This document shows positions 35,950 through 43,056 of a stretch of 64,000 bases of DNA, one piece after another. The stretch comes from Tamlana flava (lineage in GTDB: Bacteria; Bacteroidota; Bacteroidia; Flavobacteriales; Flavobacteriaceae): NCBI RefSeq assembly GCF_041287255.1, contig NZ_JBGGTX010000002.1, positions 248,001-312,000 of the forward strand. The letters run 5' to 3'. The position numbers and the translations under genes are program-made. How positions within the stretch are numbered: position 1 is the first letter of the stretch; the number at the start of each line of letters is the position of its first letter. The notes under the pieces are model-generated. The model was not told the DNA's origin. It did no database searches and saw nothing but the letters and a program-made list of their open reading frames with translations.

Positions 35950-36717
35950 ATGAAAATGAATTTAAATGCTAAAACGCACTTTCCAATTTTGTTGGTTCTA
36001 ACCTTATTTCTTGGTTTGAGTTGTTCCAATGATAAAATTGATTCCAATGTTGGAAAACTGAACCTAAGTGCAAAAAGTACCTTTGACAACTTCTCTACAA
36101 AAACCGCGAGTGCCAAAGAAATGGCTGGAAACATTACTATTGACGATTTCCTGATTAACCTGAGTAAATTTGAACTTGAAGTAGACCTCGAGGATGATAA
36201 TTACCATGATGACGAAGATGAGCATTGGGATGATGATGGCTATTACGACTATGATGATGAAATTGAACTCATGGGACCATTTGAACTTGATCTCATGTCA
36301 GGTCAAATAAATTTCTTAAATATTAATGTTCCTATTGGAAATTATGATGAATTGGAGTTTAAATTTGATGTGAGCACGGATCCCTTAAGTGATCTGTTTG
36401 GCAAATCAGTTCTTATTAAGGGAACAGTTGACGGCACGCCATTTGTTTTCTGGCACAATTTTGATGACGAATTAGAAGTTGATTTTGAGGATCCACAATT
36501 TGATATTACTGTTACACAAATCACAGAAGGTATTGTTATTGATTTTGATTTAAGTCAAATTTTGGACAGCGTTAATGGTGTCGACCTATCTTTAGCCCAA
36601 GATGGCAATAATGATGGTACAATTGAAATCAGCCCGGATGATCCCGATGGTAATAATGAAATGGCTCAAGCCATAAGAAATAAAATAAAAGAATATGTCA
36701 GCTTGTTAGATGATTAA
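35950..36717 (+). CDS. Acidic DUF4382-like lipoprotein
   Basis: A 255-residue protein from the ATG at 35950. The signal has lipobox LSC (LGLSCSN). A short spacer is followed by a strongly acidic stretch (about 80-115; DDDEDEHWDDDGYYDYDDE-like) inside a beta-rich domain: TIDDFLINLSKFELEVD, LDLMSGQINFLNINVPIGNYDELEFKFDV, FVFWHNFDDELEVDF, IVIDFDLSQILD. The last part, DGNNDGTIEISPDDPDGNNE, resembles calcium-binding loops. It is like DUF4382-type envelope lipoproteins of unknown role. It is bracketed by repeat copies B and C, so it may be a small separately inserted unit. Confidence 0.65.
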   Translation: MKMNLNAKTHFPILLVLTLFLGLSCSNDKIDSNVGKLNLSAKSTFDNFSTKTASAKEMAGNITIDDFLINLSKFELEVDLEDDNYHDDEDEHWDDDGYYDYDDEIELMGPFELDLMSGQINFLNINVPIGNYDELEFKFDVSTDPLSDLFGKSVLIKGTVDGTPFVFWHNFDDELEVDFEDPQFDITVTQITEGIVIDFDLSQILDSVNGVDLSLAQDGNNDGTIEISPDDPDGNNEMAQAIRNKIKEYVSLLDD

Positions 36718-36752
36718 TTAGGTCATAAATCTATTTAAATCTAAGTTGAGAA

Positions 36753-36784
36753 TAAGGCGGGTATAATGCTCGCCTTATTTTTTA
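36753..36784 (+). terminator. Terminator after the DUF4382-like gene
   Basis: AAGGCGgG pairs with CtCGCCTT around TATAATG, followed by T-rich sequence. Confidence 0.75.
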
Positions 36785-36869
36785 TAGGACATAATCCTCT
36801 TCAATATATCAATCTCCAAACTAATCTTCATTTGCACTTACCGAACTTAGCTATAACTTAATCTCATAA

Positions 36870-36959
36870 AATGCAATTATTTATAAAGTGTATTTCATTT
36901 TACTGCATAAAAAAAGCCCAAACTACAAATGTAATTTAGGCTTTTAGGTGGTCCCACCT
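36870..36959 (-). repeat. 90-bp direct repeat, copy C (overlaps the tRNA 3' end)
   Basis: The genuine tRNA-linked member of the repeat family: flank, terminator and the last 10 bases of the tRNA gene. Copy B (35676-35765) matches it over all 90 bases, and copy A (5070-5117) over the inner part. Confidence 0.7.
36909..36945 (-). terminator. Terminator of the tRNA gene
   Basis: On the minus strand, AAAAGCCTAAATTACA pairs with TGTAGTTTGGGCTTTT (16 positions, including G-T pairs) around a 2-nt loop, ending in T's. It lies directly after the tRNA 3' end. Confidence 0.8.
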
Positions 36960-37022
36960 GGGCTCGAACCAGGGACTTTCTGATTATGAGTCAGATACTC
37001 TAACCAACTGAGTTATAGGACC
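36950..37022 (-). tRNA. tRNA with CAU anticodon (Met or lysidine-type Ile2)
   Basis: A 73-nt cloverleaf on the minus strand. The acceptor GGTCCTA pairs with TGGGACC (one G-T), the D arm contains AGTTGGTTA, the anticodon stem TCTGA/TCAGA closes loop CTCATAA (anticodon CAT), and the T arm is CCTGG-TTCGAGC-CCAGG. CCA is not fully encoded (discriminator A, then CC). The acceptor starts G-G paired to C-C, so it is not initiator tRNA; elongator Met versus Ile2 (needs TilS) cannot be settled by eye. A TAATATTG, one mismatch from TAnnTTTG, lies just upstream (37042-37035). It is the apparent integration target of the island to its left. Confidence 0.95.
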
Positions 37023-37071
37023 GAAATTGGAGTGCAATATTACTACTTATTTTAAAACCCTACAAGAAAAA

Positions 37072-37476
37072 TTATTCCTTTATCTCTTGGCATAATTCAA
37101 TTAAAACGCCATTAGCAGATTTCGGGTGCAAAAAGGCCACCAGCTTGTTATCGGCACCCTTTTTTGGCTCTTCATTTAAAACCTTAAAGCCTTCTTTTTT
37201 GAGGCGCTCAATCTCAGATTTTATGTCTTCAACATCAAAGCCAATATGGTGGATGCCCTCTCCTTTTTTATCAATAAACTTGGCAATGGGGCTGTCTTTG
37301 TTTGTGGCTTCCAAAAGCTCAATTTTATTTTCTCCTACCTTAAAAAAAGAGGTGTTTACACCTTCGCTTTTAACTTCCTCTATTTTATAATGCGGTTTTC
37401 CAAAGAGTTTGGAAAATAAGGCGTTGGAATCCTTAAGATTCTTAACCGCAATGCCAATATGCTCAATTTTATTCAT
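37072..37476 (-). CDS. mce: Methylmalonyl-CoA epimerase
   Basis: A 134-residue vicinal-oxygen-chelate protein made of two beta-alpha-beta-beta-beta units. It starts MNKIEHIGIAVKNL, with metal ligands in EHIGIAV, KIELLEAT, IHHIGFDVEDI and VLIELCQ. Length and wording are typical of bacterial Mce. It interconverts (R)- and (S)-methylmalonyl-CoA, linking propionyl-CoA carboxylase to the B12-dependent mutase. A lone gene, convergent to nothing and just outside the island edge at the tRNA gene. Confidence 0.9.
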   Translation of the reverse strand: MNKIEHIGIAVKNLKDSNALFSKLFGKPHYKIEEVKSEGVNTSFFKVGENKIELLEATNKDSPIAKFIDKKGEGIHHIGFDVEDIKSEIERLKKEGFKVLNEEPKKGADNKLVAFLHPKSANGVLIELCQEIKE

Positions 37477-37588
37477 TTAAATGGTCTTTTTACCATTCCC
37501 TTGAAAAAGGGAATCTTTTCAGTTTAACCTAAATCAACATCAAAATACGAAAATCGCATTGAAATGTCGCATAATCTTTAAATATCCG

Positions 37589-37596
37589 TAATTTTG
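37589..37596 (+). promoter_or_regulatory. Probable -7 promoter element upstream of rbfA
   Basis: TAATTTTG matches TAnnTTTG. The implied leader before the rbfA start is about 130 nt. A TTG at 37559-37561 is 27 nt upstream, more than the usual spacing. Confidence 0.35.
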
Positions 37597-37731
37597 CACT
37601 TCAAACCTTTAAAGTGAATAGCCTCAGAGCAAGCTCAGAAGTCATATAGAAGAAAATATTTTAAGATATAGAAGAGAACTTTAGAGCATTTAAATCTCGA
37701 TTATCGAGTATAGGTTTTAAAAATTTATGTT

Positions 37732-38127
37732 TTGGAAGAAAGTCAAAGACAAAAAAAAATAGGTTCGGTTTTACAACAAGATTTAGTTGAAGTGCTGCAA
37801 GGTGCTGCTACCCAAGGCGGGATGCGCGGTGTTATAATTTCTGTTTCAAAGGTTAAGGTAACGGTAGATTTGTCCATTGCAAAGGTTTACTTGAGCATTT
37901 TCCCGAACGACAAGGGCAAAGAACTACTTCAAGGTATTCGCTCTAACACGCCTTTAATTAGACATGAATTGGCACAGCGCACAAAAAACCAATTAAGGCG
38001 CATGCCCAATTTGGAGTTTTTTATTGACGATTCTTTGGAATATATAGACAAAATTGAAAAATCACTCAAAGGGGAAGAAAACCCAATAAAAGACCCCAAT
38101 ATTTTAGATAAAAGAAAAAAATCCTAG
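37732..38127 (+). CDS. rbfA: Ribosome-binding factor A
   Basis: A 131-residue KH-like protein starting with TTG at 37732 (then EESQRQKKIGSVLQQDLVEV), as in other flavobacterial RbfA. Family text: GMRGVIISVSKVKVTVDLSIAKVYLSIFP, IRSNTPLIRHELAQRTKNQLRRMPNLEFFIDDSLEY. It aids 16S rRNA 5'-end processing and late 30S maturation. An ATG at 37727 is in another frame and cannot be used. The permease gene follows after one base. Confidence 0.93.
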   Translation: MEESQRQKKIGSVLQQDLVEVLQGAATQGGMRGVIISVSKVKVTVDLSIAKVYLSIFPNDKGKELLQGIRSNTPLIRHELAQRTKNQLRRMPNLEFFIDDSLEYIDKIEKSLKGEENPIKDPNILDKRKKS

Positions 38128-38128
38128 A

Positions 38129-39334
38129 TTGAATTTCCCCCTTTATATAGCAAAACGTTACCTGCGCAGTAAAAGCTCGAACAATGCTATTAATTTTATT
38201 ACCTATATTGCTATTGTTGGCGTTATTTTGGGGGCTGCATCTTTGTTTATTGTGCTTTCCGGATTTGCTGGCCTGAAGGATTTCACACTACAATTTTCCA
38301 CTATTGTTGACCCCGATTTAAAGGCTGAAACAGCTATTGGAAAATCATTCCTTTTAACTGAGGATGAAATCAATAAGCTAGATAGGCTGGATGACATTGC
38401 CGAATATTCCAAAATTATTGAAGAACGCGTTTTTATAACCTCTGAAAACAAAAACACGTTGGCCGTTTTGAAAGGCGTTGACGAACATTTTCAAAACGTT
38501 GTATCCATTGATTCTGTAATTGATTATGGTGATTGGCTGGAACAAAAATCGAATCAGATTGTAGTAGGTTGGGGTATTTCAAATAGTTTATCGCTTGGTG
38601 TGTTGGATTTTGCAAACCCAATAAATGTATATGTTCCAAAACCTGGAAAAGGGCAAATAACGTCAACGAAAAATGCATTCAACACGGTTAAAGCTGTAAA
38701 TGTTGGTGTGTTCTTTATTAACGAAACCTTGAATGACAGCTACATTTATGCGCCCATAGATTTGGCAAGAGAGCTACTGAATTATGAATCTAATCAATTT
38801 ACTTCTTTAGAGTTTAAGTTGAAGGAAGGTGTTGATGAAGCACAAGCAAAAGCTAATATTCAAACTATTTTGGGAGATAAAGTAATTTTAAAAAACAGAG
38901 CCCAACTTAACGATGCCATCTATAAAATGTTGAATACCGAAAACTTGGCCGTTTACCTCATCTTTACTTTGGTTTTAATCATTGCCTTTTTTAACATTAT
39001 TGGTTCTTTGATTATGATGATTCTGGACAAAAAGCAAAGCCTTGGTACACTTTTCAAAATGGGAACTACCGTGAAAGACATCCGTAAAATTTTCTTTTAT
39101 CAAGGCAGTTTGATGAGTGTTGTTGGCGGCCTAATAGGCTTGGTGGTTGCCCTAATTTTGACCATGCTTCAAAAAACCTTCAGTTTGGTTATGATTACTC
39201 CTTCGTTGCCCTATCCAGTAAACATCAAGATTGAAAATTTTTTTATTGTGTTTTTAACCATTTCCGTTTTGGGCATTGTTACGTCAAAAATTGCTTCGGC
39301 AAGAATAACAAAGTCTTTGGTGCAGCATGTTTAA
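38129..39334 (+). CDS. FtsX-family ABC transporter permease (LolC/E-like)
   Basis: A 401-residue inner-membrane permease with TTG start (NFPLYIAKRYLRSKSSNNAIN follows), a layout usual in flavobacteria. One N-terminal membrane segment (about 22-48), a large periplasmic MacB-like domain (about 50-270), then three C-terminal segments (about 275-395) with the FtsX signature LGTLFKMGTTVKDIRKIFFYQGSLM. It probably works with a separately encoded LolD-type ATPase in lipoprotein release to the outer membrane. It starts one base after the rbfA stop, so it is co-transcribed. Confidence 0.9.
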   Translation: MNFPLYIAKRYLRSKSSNNAINFITYIAIVGVILGAASLFIVLSGFAGLKDFTLQFSTIVDPDLKAETAIGKSFLLTEDEINKLDRLDDIAEYSKIIEERVFITSENKNTLAVLKGVDEHFQNVVSIDSVIDYGDWLEQKSNQIVVGWGISNSLSLGVLDFANPINVYVPKPGKGQITSTKNAFNTVKAVNVGVFFINETLNDSYIYAPIDLARELLNYESNQFTSLEFKLKEGVDEAQAKANIQTILGDKVILKNRAQLNDAIYKMLNTENLAVYLIFTLVLIIAFFNIIGSLIMMILDKKQSLGTLFKMGTTVKDIRKIFFYQGSLMSVVGGLIGLVVALILTMLQKTFSLVMITPSLPYPVNIKIENFFIVFLTISVLGIVTSKIASARITKSLVQHV

Positions 39335-39412
39335 TCTCCATTAATTCAAAACAGATTTCCATAGTCGCGCCTCTCTCGCAATTACTTTTTGTGATAATTC
39401 GTGTCTTAAAAA

Positions 39413-40408
39413 CTACTCCATAAACTGGTAATCCGCAAAATGCTCCAAAACCTCATCAAATGCATCAAAAACATCTTTTGAATGGTCGCTGGTTACCATT
39501 TTCATTCTGTACTCCTTAAAATGCGGAATCCCTTTAAAATAGTTGGTATAATGGCGACGAGTTTCAAAAACACCCAGGGTTTCACCTTTCCAATCTATGG
39601 CCATCTGTAAGTGTCGGCGAGCAGCCTCTACACGTTCTTGAATAGAAATTGGTTCTAAATGTTTGCCCGTTTTAAAAAAGTGTTTTACCTGTTTAAAAAA
39701 CCAAGGATTACCAATACTTGCACGGCCAATCATGCAGCCGTCCAACCCATATTGGTCCCGCATTTCCATGGCGCGCTCGGGCGCATCTACATCTCCATTT
39801 CCAAACACGGGAATGTGCATGTGCGGATTATTTTTTACCTGTGCAATAGGCTTCCAATCGGCATTACCCTTGTACATTTGGGCGCGCGTACGCCCGTGAA
39901 TAGCAATGGCCTTACAACCTACATCTTGTAACCGTTCGGCCACTTCAACAATTTTTATGGAATTGTGGTCCCAACCTAAACGGGTTTTTACAGTTATGGG
40001 TATGTTGGTGCGTTTTACCATTTCGGCGGTAAGTTGCTCCATAAGGCAAACGTCCTTCAAAATGCCTGCTCCGGCACCTTTGCTCACTACTTTTTTTACA
40101 GGACAACCGAAATTGATATCGATGATATCTGGCTTGGACTCGGCCACAATATCAATAGTTTGCAGCATACTTTCTAAATTGGCTCCAAATATTTGAATGC
40201 CAACGGGTCGTTCCTTTTCATAAATGTCCAACTTCATAACGCTTTTGGCGGCGTTACGGATTAACCCTTCGCTGGAAACAAATTCGGTATATACCACATC
40301 GGCACCCTGCTCCTTGCACAAAGCACGAAATGGCGGGTCGCTAACATCTTCCATAGGTGCTAAAAGCAACGGGAAATCAGGAAGTTCTATATTACCTATT
40401 TTTACCAC
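39413..40408 (-). CDS. dusB: tRNA-dihydrouridine synthase B
   Basis: A 331-residue flavin-dependent Dus enzyme. It opens LLLAPMEDVSDPPFRALC, with catalytic Cys in NFGCPVKKVVSKGAGAGIL, then TRLGWDHNSI, AIHGRTRAQMYKGNADW, VFGNGDVDAPERA and the FMN phosphate-binding DGCMIGRASIGNPWFF. The C-terminal helical domain has RRHLQMAIDWKGE and RRHYTNYFKGIP. It reduces uridines in the tRNA D-loop with NADPH. Divergent from the Lgt-like gene with a 41-bp gap. Confidence 0.95.
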   Translation of the reverse strand: MVKIGNIELPDFPLLLAPMEDVSDPPFRALCKEQGADVVYTEFVSSEGLIRNAAKSVMKLDIYEKERPVGIQIFGANLESMLQTIDIVAESKPDIIDINFGCPVKKVVSKGAGAGILKDVCLMEQLTAEMVKRTNIPITVKTRLGWDHNSIKIVEVAERLQDVGCKAIAIHGRTRAQMYKGNADWKPIAQVKNNPHMHIPVFGNGDVDAPERAMEMRDQYGLDGCMIGRASIGNPWFFKQVKHFFKTGKHLEPISIQERVEAARRHLQMAIDWKGETLGVFETRRHYTNYFKGIPHFKEYRMKMVTSDHSKDVFDAFDEVLEHFADYQFME

Positions 40409-40449
40409 ATTACAATTTTGGTGGCAAAATTACATCTTTTTGAGTAATT

Positions 40450-41232
40450 GTGTATATTAAGGGTTTAAATCTCAATATTACAAGCCGCTTGCAAATTCCA
40501 TTTGAACCTCAAGTATTCGGATATCAAATTAATATCCATTTGATTTTAGAGTACTTGGCGTTCTTTTTGGCGTTTAAGTATTATGTGGTTTTAAGACGAA
40601 AGGTTACCGACCATATTTCTACCATTAACCGTTTATCTATTATCCTTGGTGCCGCTTTGGGGGCATTAATTGGCTCACGATCGGTGGGGTTTTTGGAAAA
40701 CCCGACATTTGAGTTCTCCTCTGAAAACCTTATCCAATTATTAAACACCAAAACCATTATGGGCGGATTGTTTGGTGGTTTACTAGGTGTGGAATTAGCC
40801 AAAAAGATAATTGGAGAACCACAATCGTCAGGCGATTTGTTTGTCTTTCCTATTATTTTGGGCATTTTTATTGGAAGAATTGGTTGCTTTTTATCGGGAA
40901 TCAATGAGTTTACCTATGGCAAAGAAACGGCTTCAGTTTTTGGAATGGATTTGGGCGACGGTATCATGCGCCACCCAACATCACTTTATGAATTAATTTT
41001 CCTTATTATTCTGTTTTTTTCTATAAAAACCTTTCAAAAAAAGACTGCTTTAAAAAACGGCGAACTGTTCAAAGTTTTCATGTTAAGTTATTTTGGTTTT
41101 CGGTTTTTTATTGAATTTTTAAAACCTAATGTTTTTTATGTTTTCGCATTGAGTTCCATTCAAATTTTATGTGTACTTTGTTGGTTGTATTATTCAAAAT
41201 TCATCCTTCAAAAACTTAAAAATGCCCACTAG
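40450..41232 (+). CDS. Lgt-like membrane protein, probably not canonical prolipoprotein diacylglyceryl transferase
   Basis: A 260-residue, multi-spanning inner-membrane protein of the Lgt family. Conserved parts: RSVGFLENP, GGLFGGLLG, IGRIGCFLSG, MRHPTSLYEL and FGFRFFIEFLKP, with Arg143, Arg218 and Glu222 placed as in Lgt. Two residues that are near-invariant in true Lgt are altered: the HGG motif is MGG (Met104) and GRIGNFING is GRIGCFLSG (Cys146 in place of Asn). The acceptor specificity may therefore differ. GTG start; a TTG at about 40492 (then QIPFEPQVF) is an alternative. It overlaps the next gene, a Tes-like radical SAM enzyme, suggesting joint work on a membrane lipid. Confidence 0.75.
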   Translation: MYIKGLNLNITSRLQIPFEPQVFGYQINIHLILEYLAFFLAFKYYVVLRRKVTDHISTINRLSIILGAALGALIGSRSVGFLENPTFEFSSENLIQLLNTKTIMGGLFGGLLGVELAKKIIGEPQSSGDLFVFPIILGIFIGRIGCFLSGINEFTYGKETASVFGMDLGDGIMRHPTSLYELIFLIILFFSIKTFQKKTALKNGELFKVFMLSYFGFRFFIEFLKPNVFYVFALSSIQILCVLCWLYYSKFILQKLKNAH

Positions 41233-42616
41233 AAAGTATACCTATTATGATTTTACTTTAAGCCTTTGTCCTGAGTGTTTACAGCGTGTGGATGCCAAAA
41301 TTGTTTTTGAAGATGGCAACGTATACATGCTTAAGCGTTGCGCCGTACATGGTACTAGTAAAGTGCTTATAGCGGACGATATTGACTATTACAAAAACAT
41401 ACGTAACTACAACAAACCCAGTGAAACACCATACACCTTTAACACTAAAACACACTATGGTTGCCCTTACGATTGCGGTCTATGCCCAGACCACGAACAG
41501 CATAGTTGTTTAACGGTTGTTGAAGTTACAGACCGTTGTAATTTAACTTGTCCCACCTGTTATGCAGGTTCCTCGCCAACTTATGGTAGACACAGAACTC
41601 TGGACGAGGTTAAGACTATGCTTGACGCTATTGTGAAGAATGAAAAAGAGCCTGATGTAGTACAAATTAGCGGTGGAGAACCCACAATTCATCCGCAGTT
41701 TTGGGAGATATTGGATTATGCCAAATCATTGCCCATTCGGCACTTAATGTTAAATACCAACGGGATAAAAATCGCAAAGGATGTAGCTTTCGCGGAACGT
41801 TTAAAAACCTATGCGCCAGATTTTGAAATCTATTTGCAGTTCGACTCTTTTGAGAATTCTGTTTTGCAAGAATTGCGTGGAGCTGATTTGAATGATATAA
41901 GAAAGCAAGCTTTAGAGCATTTAAACGCTTTTAACTTATCGACAACCTTAGTTGTTACGCTTCAAAAAGGTCTGAATGATGGGGAAATAGGAAAAATTAT
42001 AGATTTTGCACTGCAGCAAAAATGTGTTCGTGGTGTCACATTTCAGCCAACACAAATTGCGGGACGATTGGAAAATTTTAATCCAGAAACAGACCGAATG
42101 ACCTTAACGGAAGTACGTCGAAAAATATTTGAACAAACCCATATTTTTAATCCAGACGATTTGTTGCCTGTACCGTGCAATCCAGACGCATTGGTTATGG
42201 GTTATGCTTTAAAATTGGGAGAAGAAGTGTTTCCTTTAACGCGTTATATCAATCCAAACGACTTGTTGGATAACAGCAAAAACACCATTATTTATGAGCA
42301 AGATGAGAGGCTTAAAGGAAAAATGATTGAACTTTTTAGTACGGGAAATTCAGTTGAAGTGGCTGAAGAAAATCTAAAAAGTATCATGTGCTGCTTACCA
42401 AATATTGATGCGCCAAATCTAGAATATGACAATTTATTTCGTATTATAATAATGCAATTTATTGATGCTTATAACTTTGATGTGCGTGCCATAAAAAAAT
42501 CATGCGTTCATATTGTCGATAAAGACAATAAAATTATTCCATTTGAAACCATGAATTTGTTTTACAGAGATGATAAAAAGCAACGATTGCAAGAACTTAA
42601 AAAAGAACTAATATGA
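41222..42616 (+). CDS. Radical SAM protein resembling tetraether synthase (Tes/COG1964 group)
   Basis: A 464-residue protein from the ATG at 41222 (an upstream in-frame start would overlap the Lgt-like gene deeply). The N-terminal zinc-ribbon-like CPEC (16-19) and Cys40 are followed by a Cys-rich block GCPYDCGLCPDHEQHSCL (80-97), then the radical SAM cluster motif C106xxxC110xxC113 (DRCNLTCPTCYAG), SAM-binding ISGGEPTIHP, and C-terminal CC and KKSCVH cysteines. This extended Cys pattern is that of archaeal tetraether synthase homologues, which couple lipid tails by C-C bond formation. Bacterial homologues have unknown products. It overlaps the Lgt-like gene by 11 bp and the next small gene by 4 bp. 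Confidence 0.8.
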   Translation: MPTRKYTYYDFTLSLCPECLQRVDAKIVFEDGNVYMLKRCAVHGTSKVLIADDIDYYKNIRNYNKPSETPYTFNTKTHYGCPYDCGLCPDHEQHSCLTVVEVTDRCNLTCPTCYAGSSPTYGRHRTLDEVKTMLDAIVKNEKEPDVVQISGGEPTIHPQFWEILDYAKSLPIRHLMLNTNGIKIAKDVAFAERLKTYAPDFEIYLQFDSFENSVLQELRGADLNDIRKQALEHLNAFNLSTTLVVTLQKGLNDGEIGKIIDFALQQKCVRGVTFQPTQIAGRLENFNPETDRMTLTEVRRKIFEQTHIFNPDDLLPVPCNPDALVMGYALKLGEEVFPLTRYINPNDLLDNSKNTIIYEQDERLKGKMIELFSTGNSVEVAEENLKSIMCCLPNIDAPNLEYDNLFRIIIMQFIDAYNFDVRAIKKSCVHIVDKDNKIIPFETMNLFYRDDKKQRLQELKKELI

Positions 42617-42816
42617 TTTCATTATTACTTGAAGAAGGAGGTTATTTTTTGCTAGCTCTTTTGTTATTGCTATTAGCATTTGGTATCCCTTTAATTTTAA
42701 TCTTTCTTGGCATTGCCTTAAGAAACAAAAACACCAAAGCTTCAAAATATTTATTGATTTCTGCGGTAGTTTATGTTTTAATAGGTCTGGGGATTTGCGG
42801 TAGCACAATGCTTTAA
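42613..42816 (+). CDS. Tiny two-helix membrane protein, copy 1
   Basis: A 67-residue protein with two transmembrane helices (about 10-35 and 45-62) joined by a basic loop (LRNKNTKASKY). The C-terminus is VVYVLIGLGICGSTML. The ATG overlaps the radical SAM stop codon (ATGA). It is paralogous to the next gene. No named family; the conserved LGICGS.ML end in both copies suggests a functional C-terminus. Confidence 0.7.
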   Translation: MISLLLEEGGYFLLALLLLLLAFGIPLILIFLGIALRNKNTKASKYLLISAVVYVLIGLGICGSTML

Positions 42817-42826
42817 AAAATAACGA

Positions 42827-43027
42827 ATGGCCCGTTTTTTAGAAGTGAGTTTAGATGGTTTGATTTATATCATTTTAGCCATTCTGTTAGGTCCGGCTAT
42901 TTTGTTGGCTTTTGTTGGCTTCATGCTCAGAAAAAACAATAAAAAAACGGCTAAAATCTTTTTTATCCTCGCAGTGGTTTATGCTATTGTAAGTCTTGGT
43001 ATTTGTGGCAGTATGATGCTTTCCTAA
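42827..43027 (+). CDS. Tiny two-helix membrane protein, copy 2
   Basis: A 66-residue protein, 10 bp after copy 1, with the same plan: two hydrophobic helices (about 12-33 and 44-62), basic loop LRKNNKKTAK, and C-terminus VVYAIVSLGICGSMMLS. It comes from tandem duplication. Likely co-translated with the Lgt-like and radical SAM genes, it may be an inner-membrane partner or scaffold of that pair. Confidence 0.7.
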   Translation: MARFLEVSLDGLIYIILAILLGPAILLAFVGFMLRKNNKKTAKIFFILAVVYAIVSLGICGSMMLS

Positions 43028-43056
43028 ATTTTTCGAATTAATTCAAAAAAGTCTTG

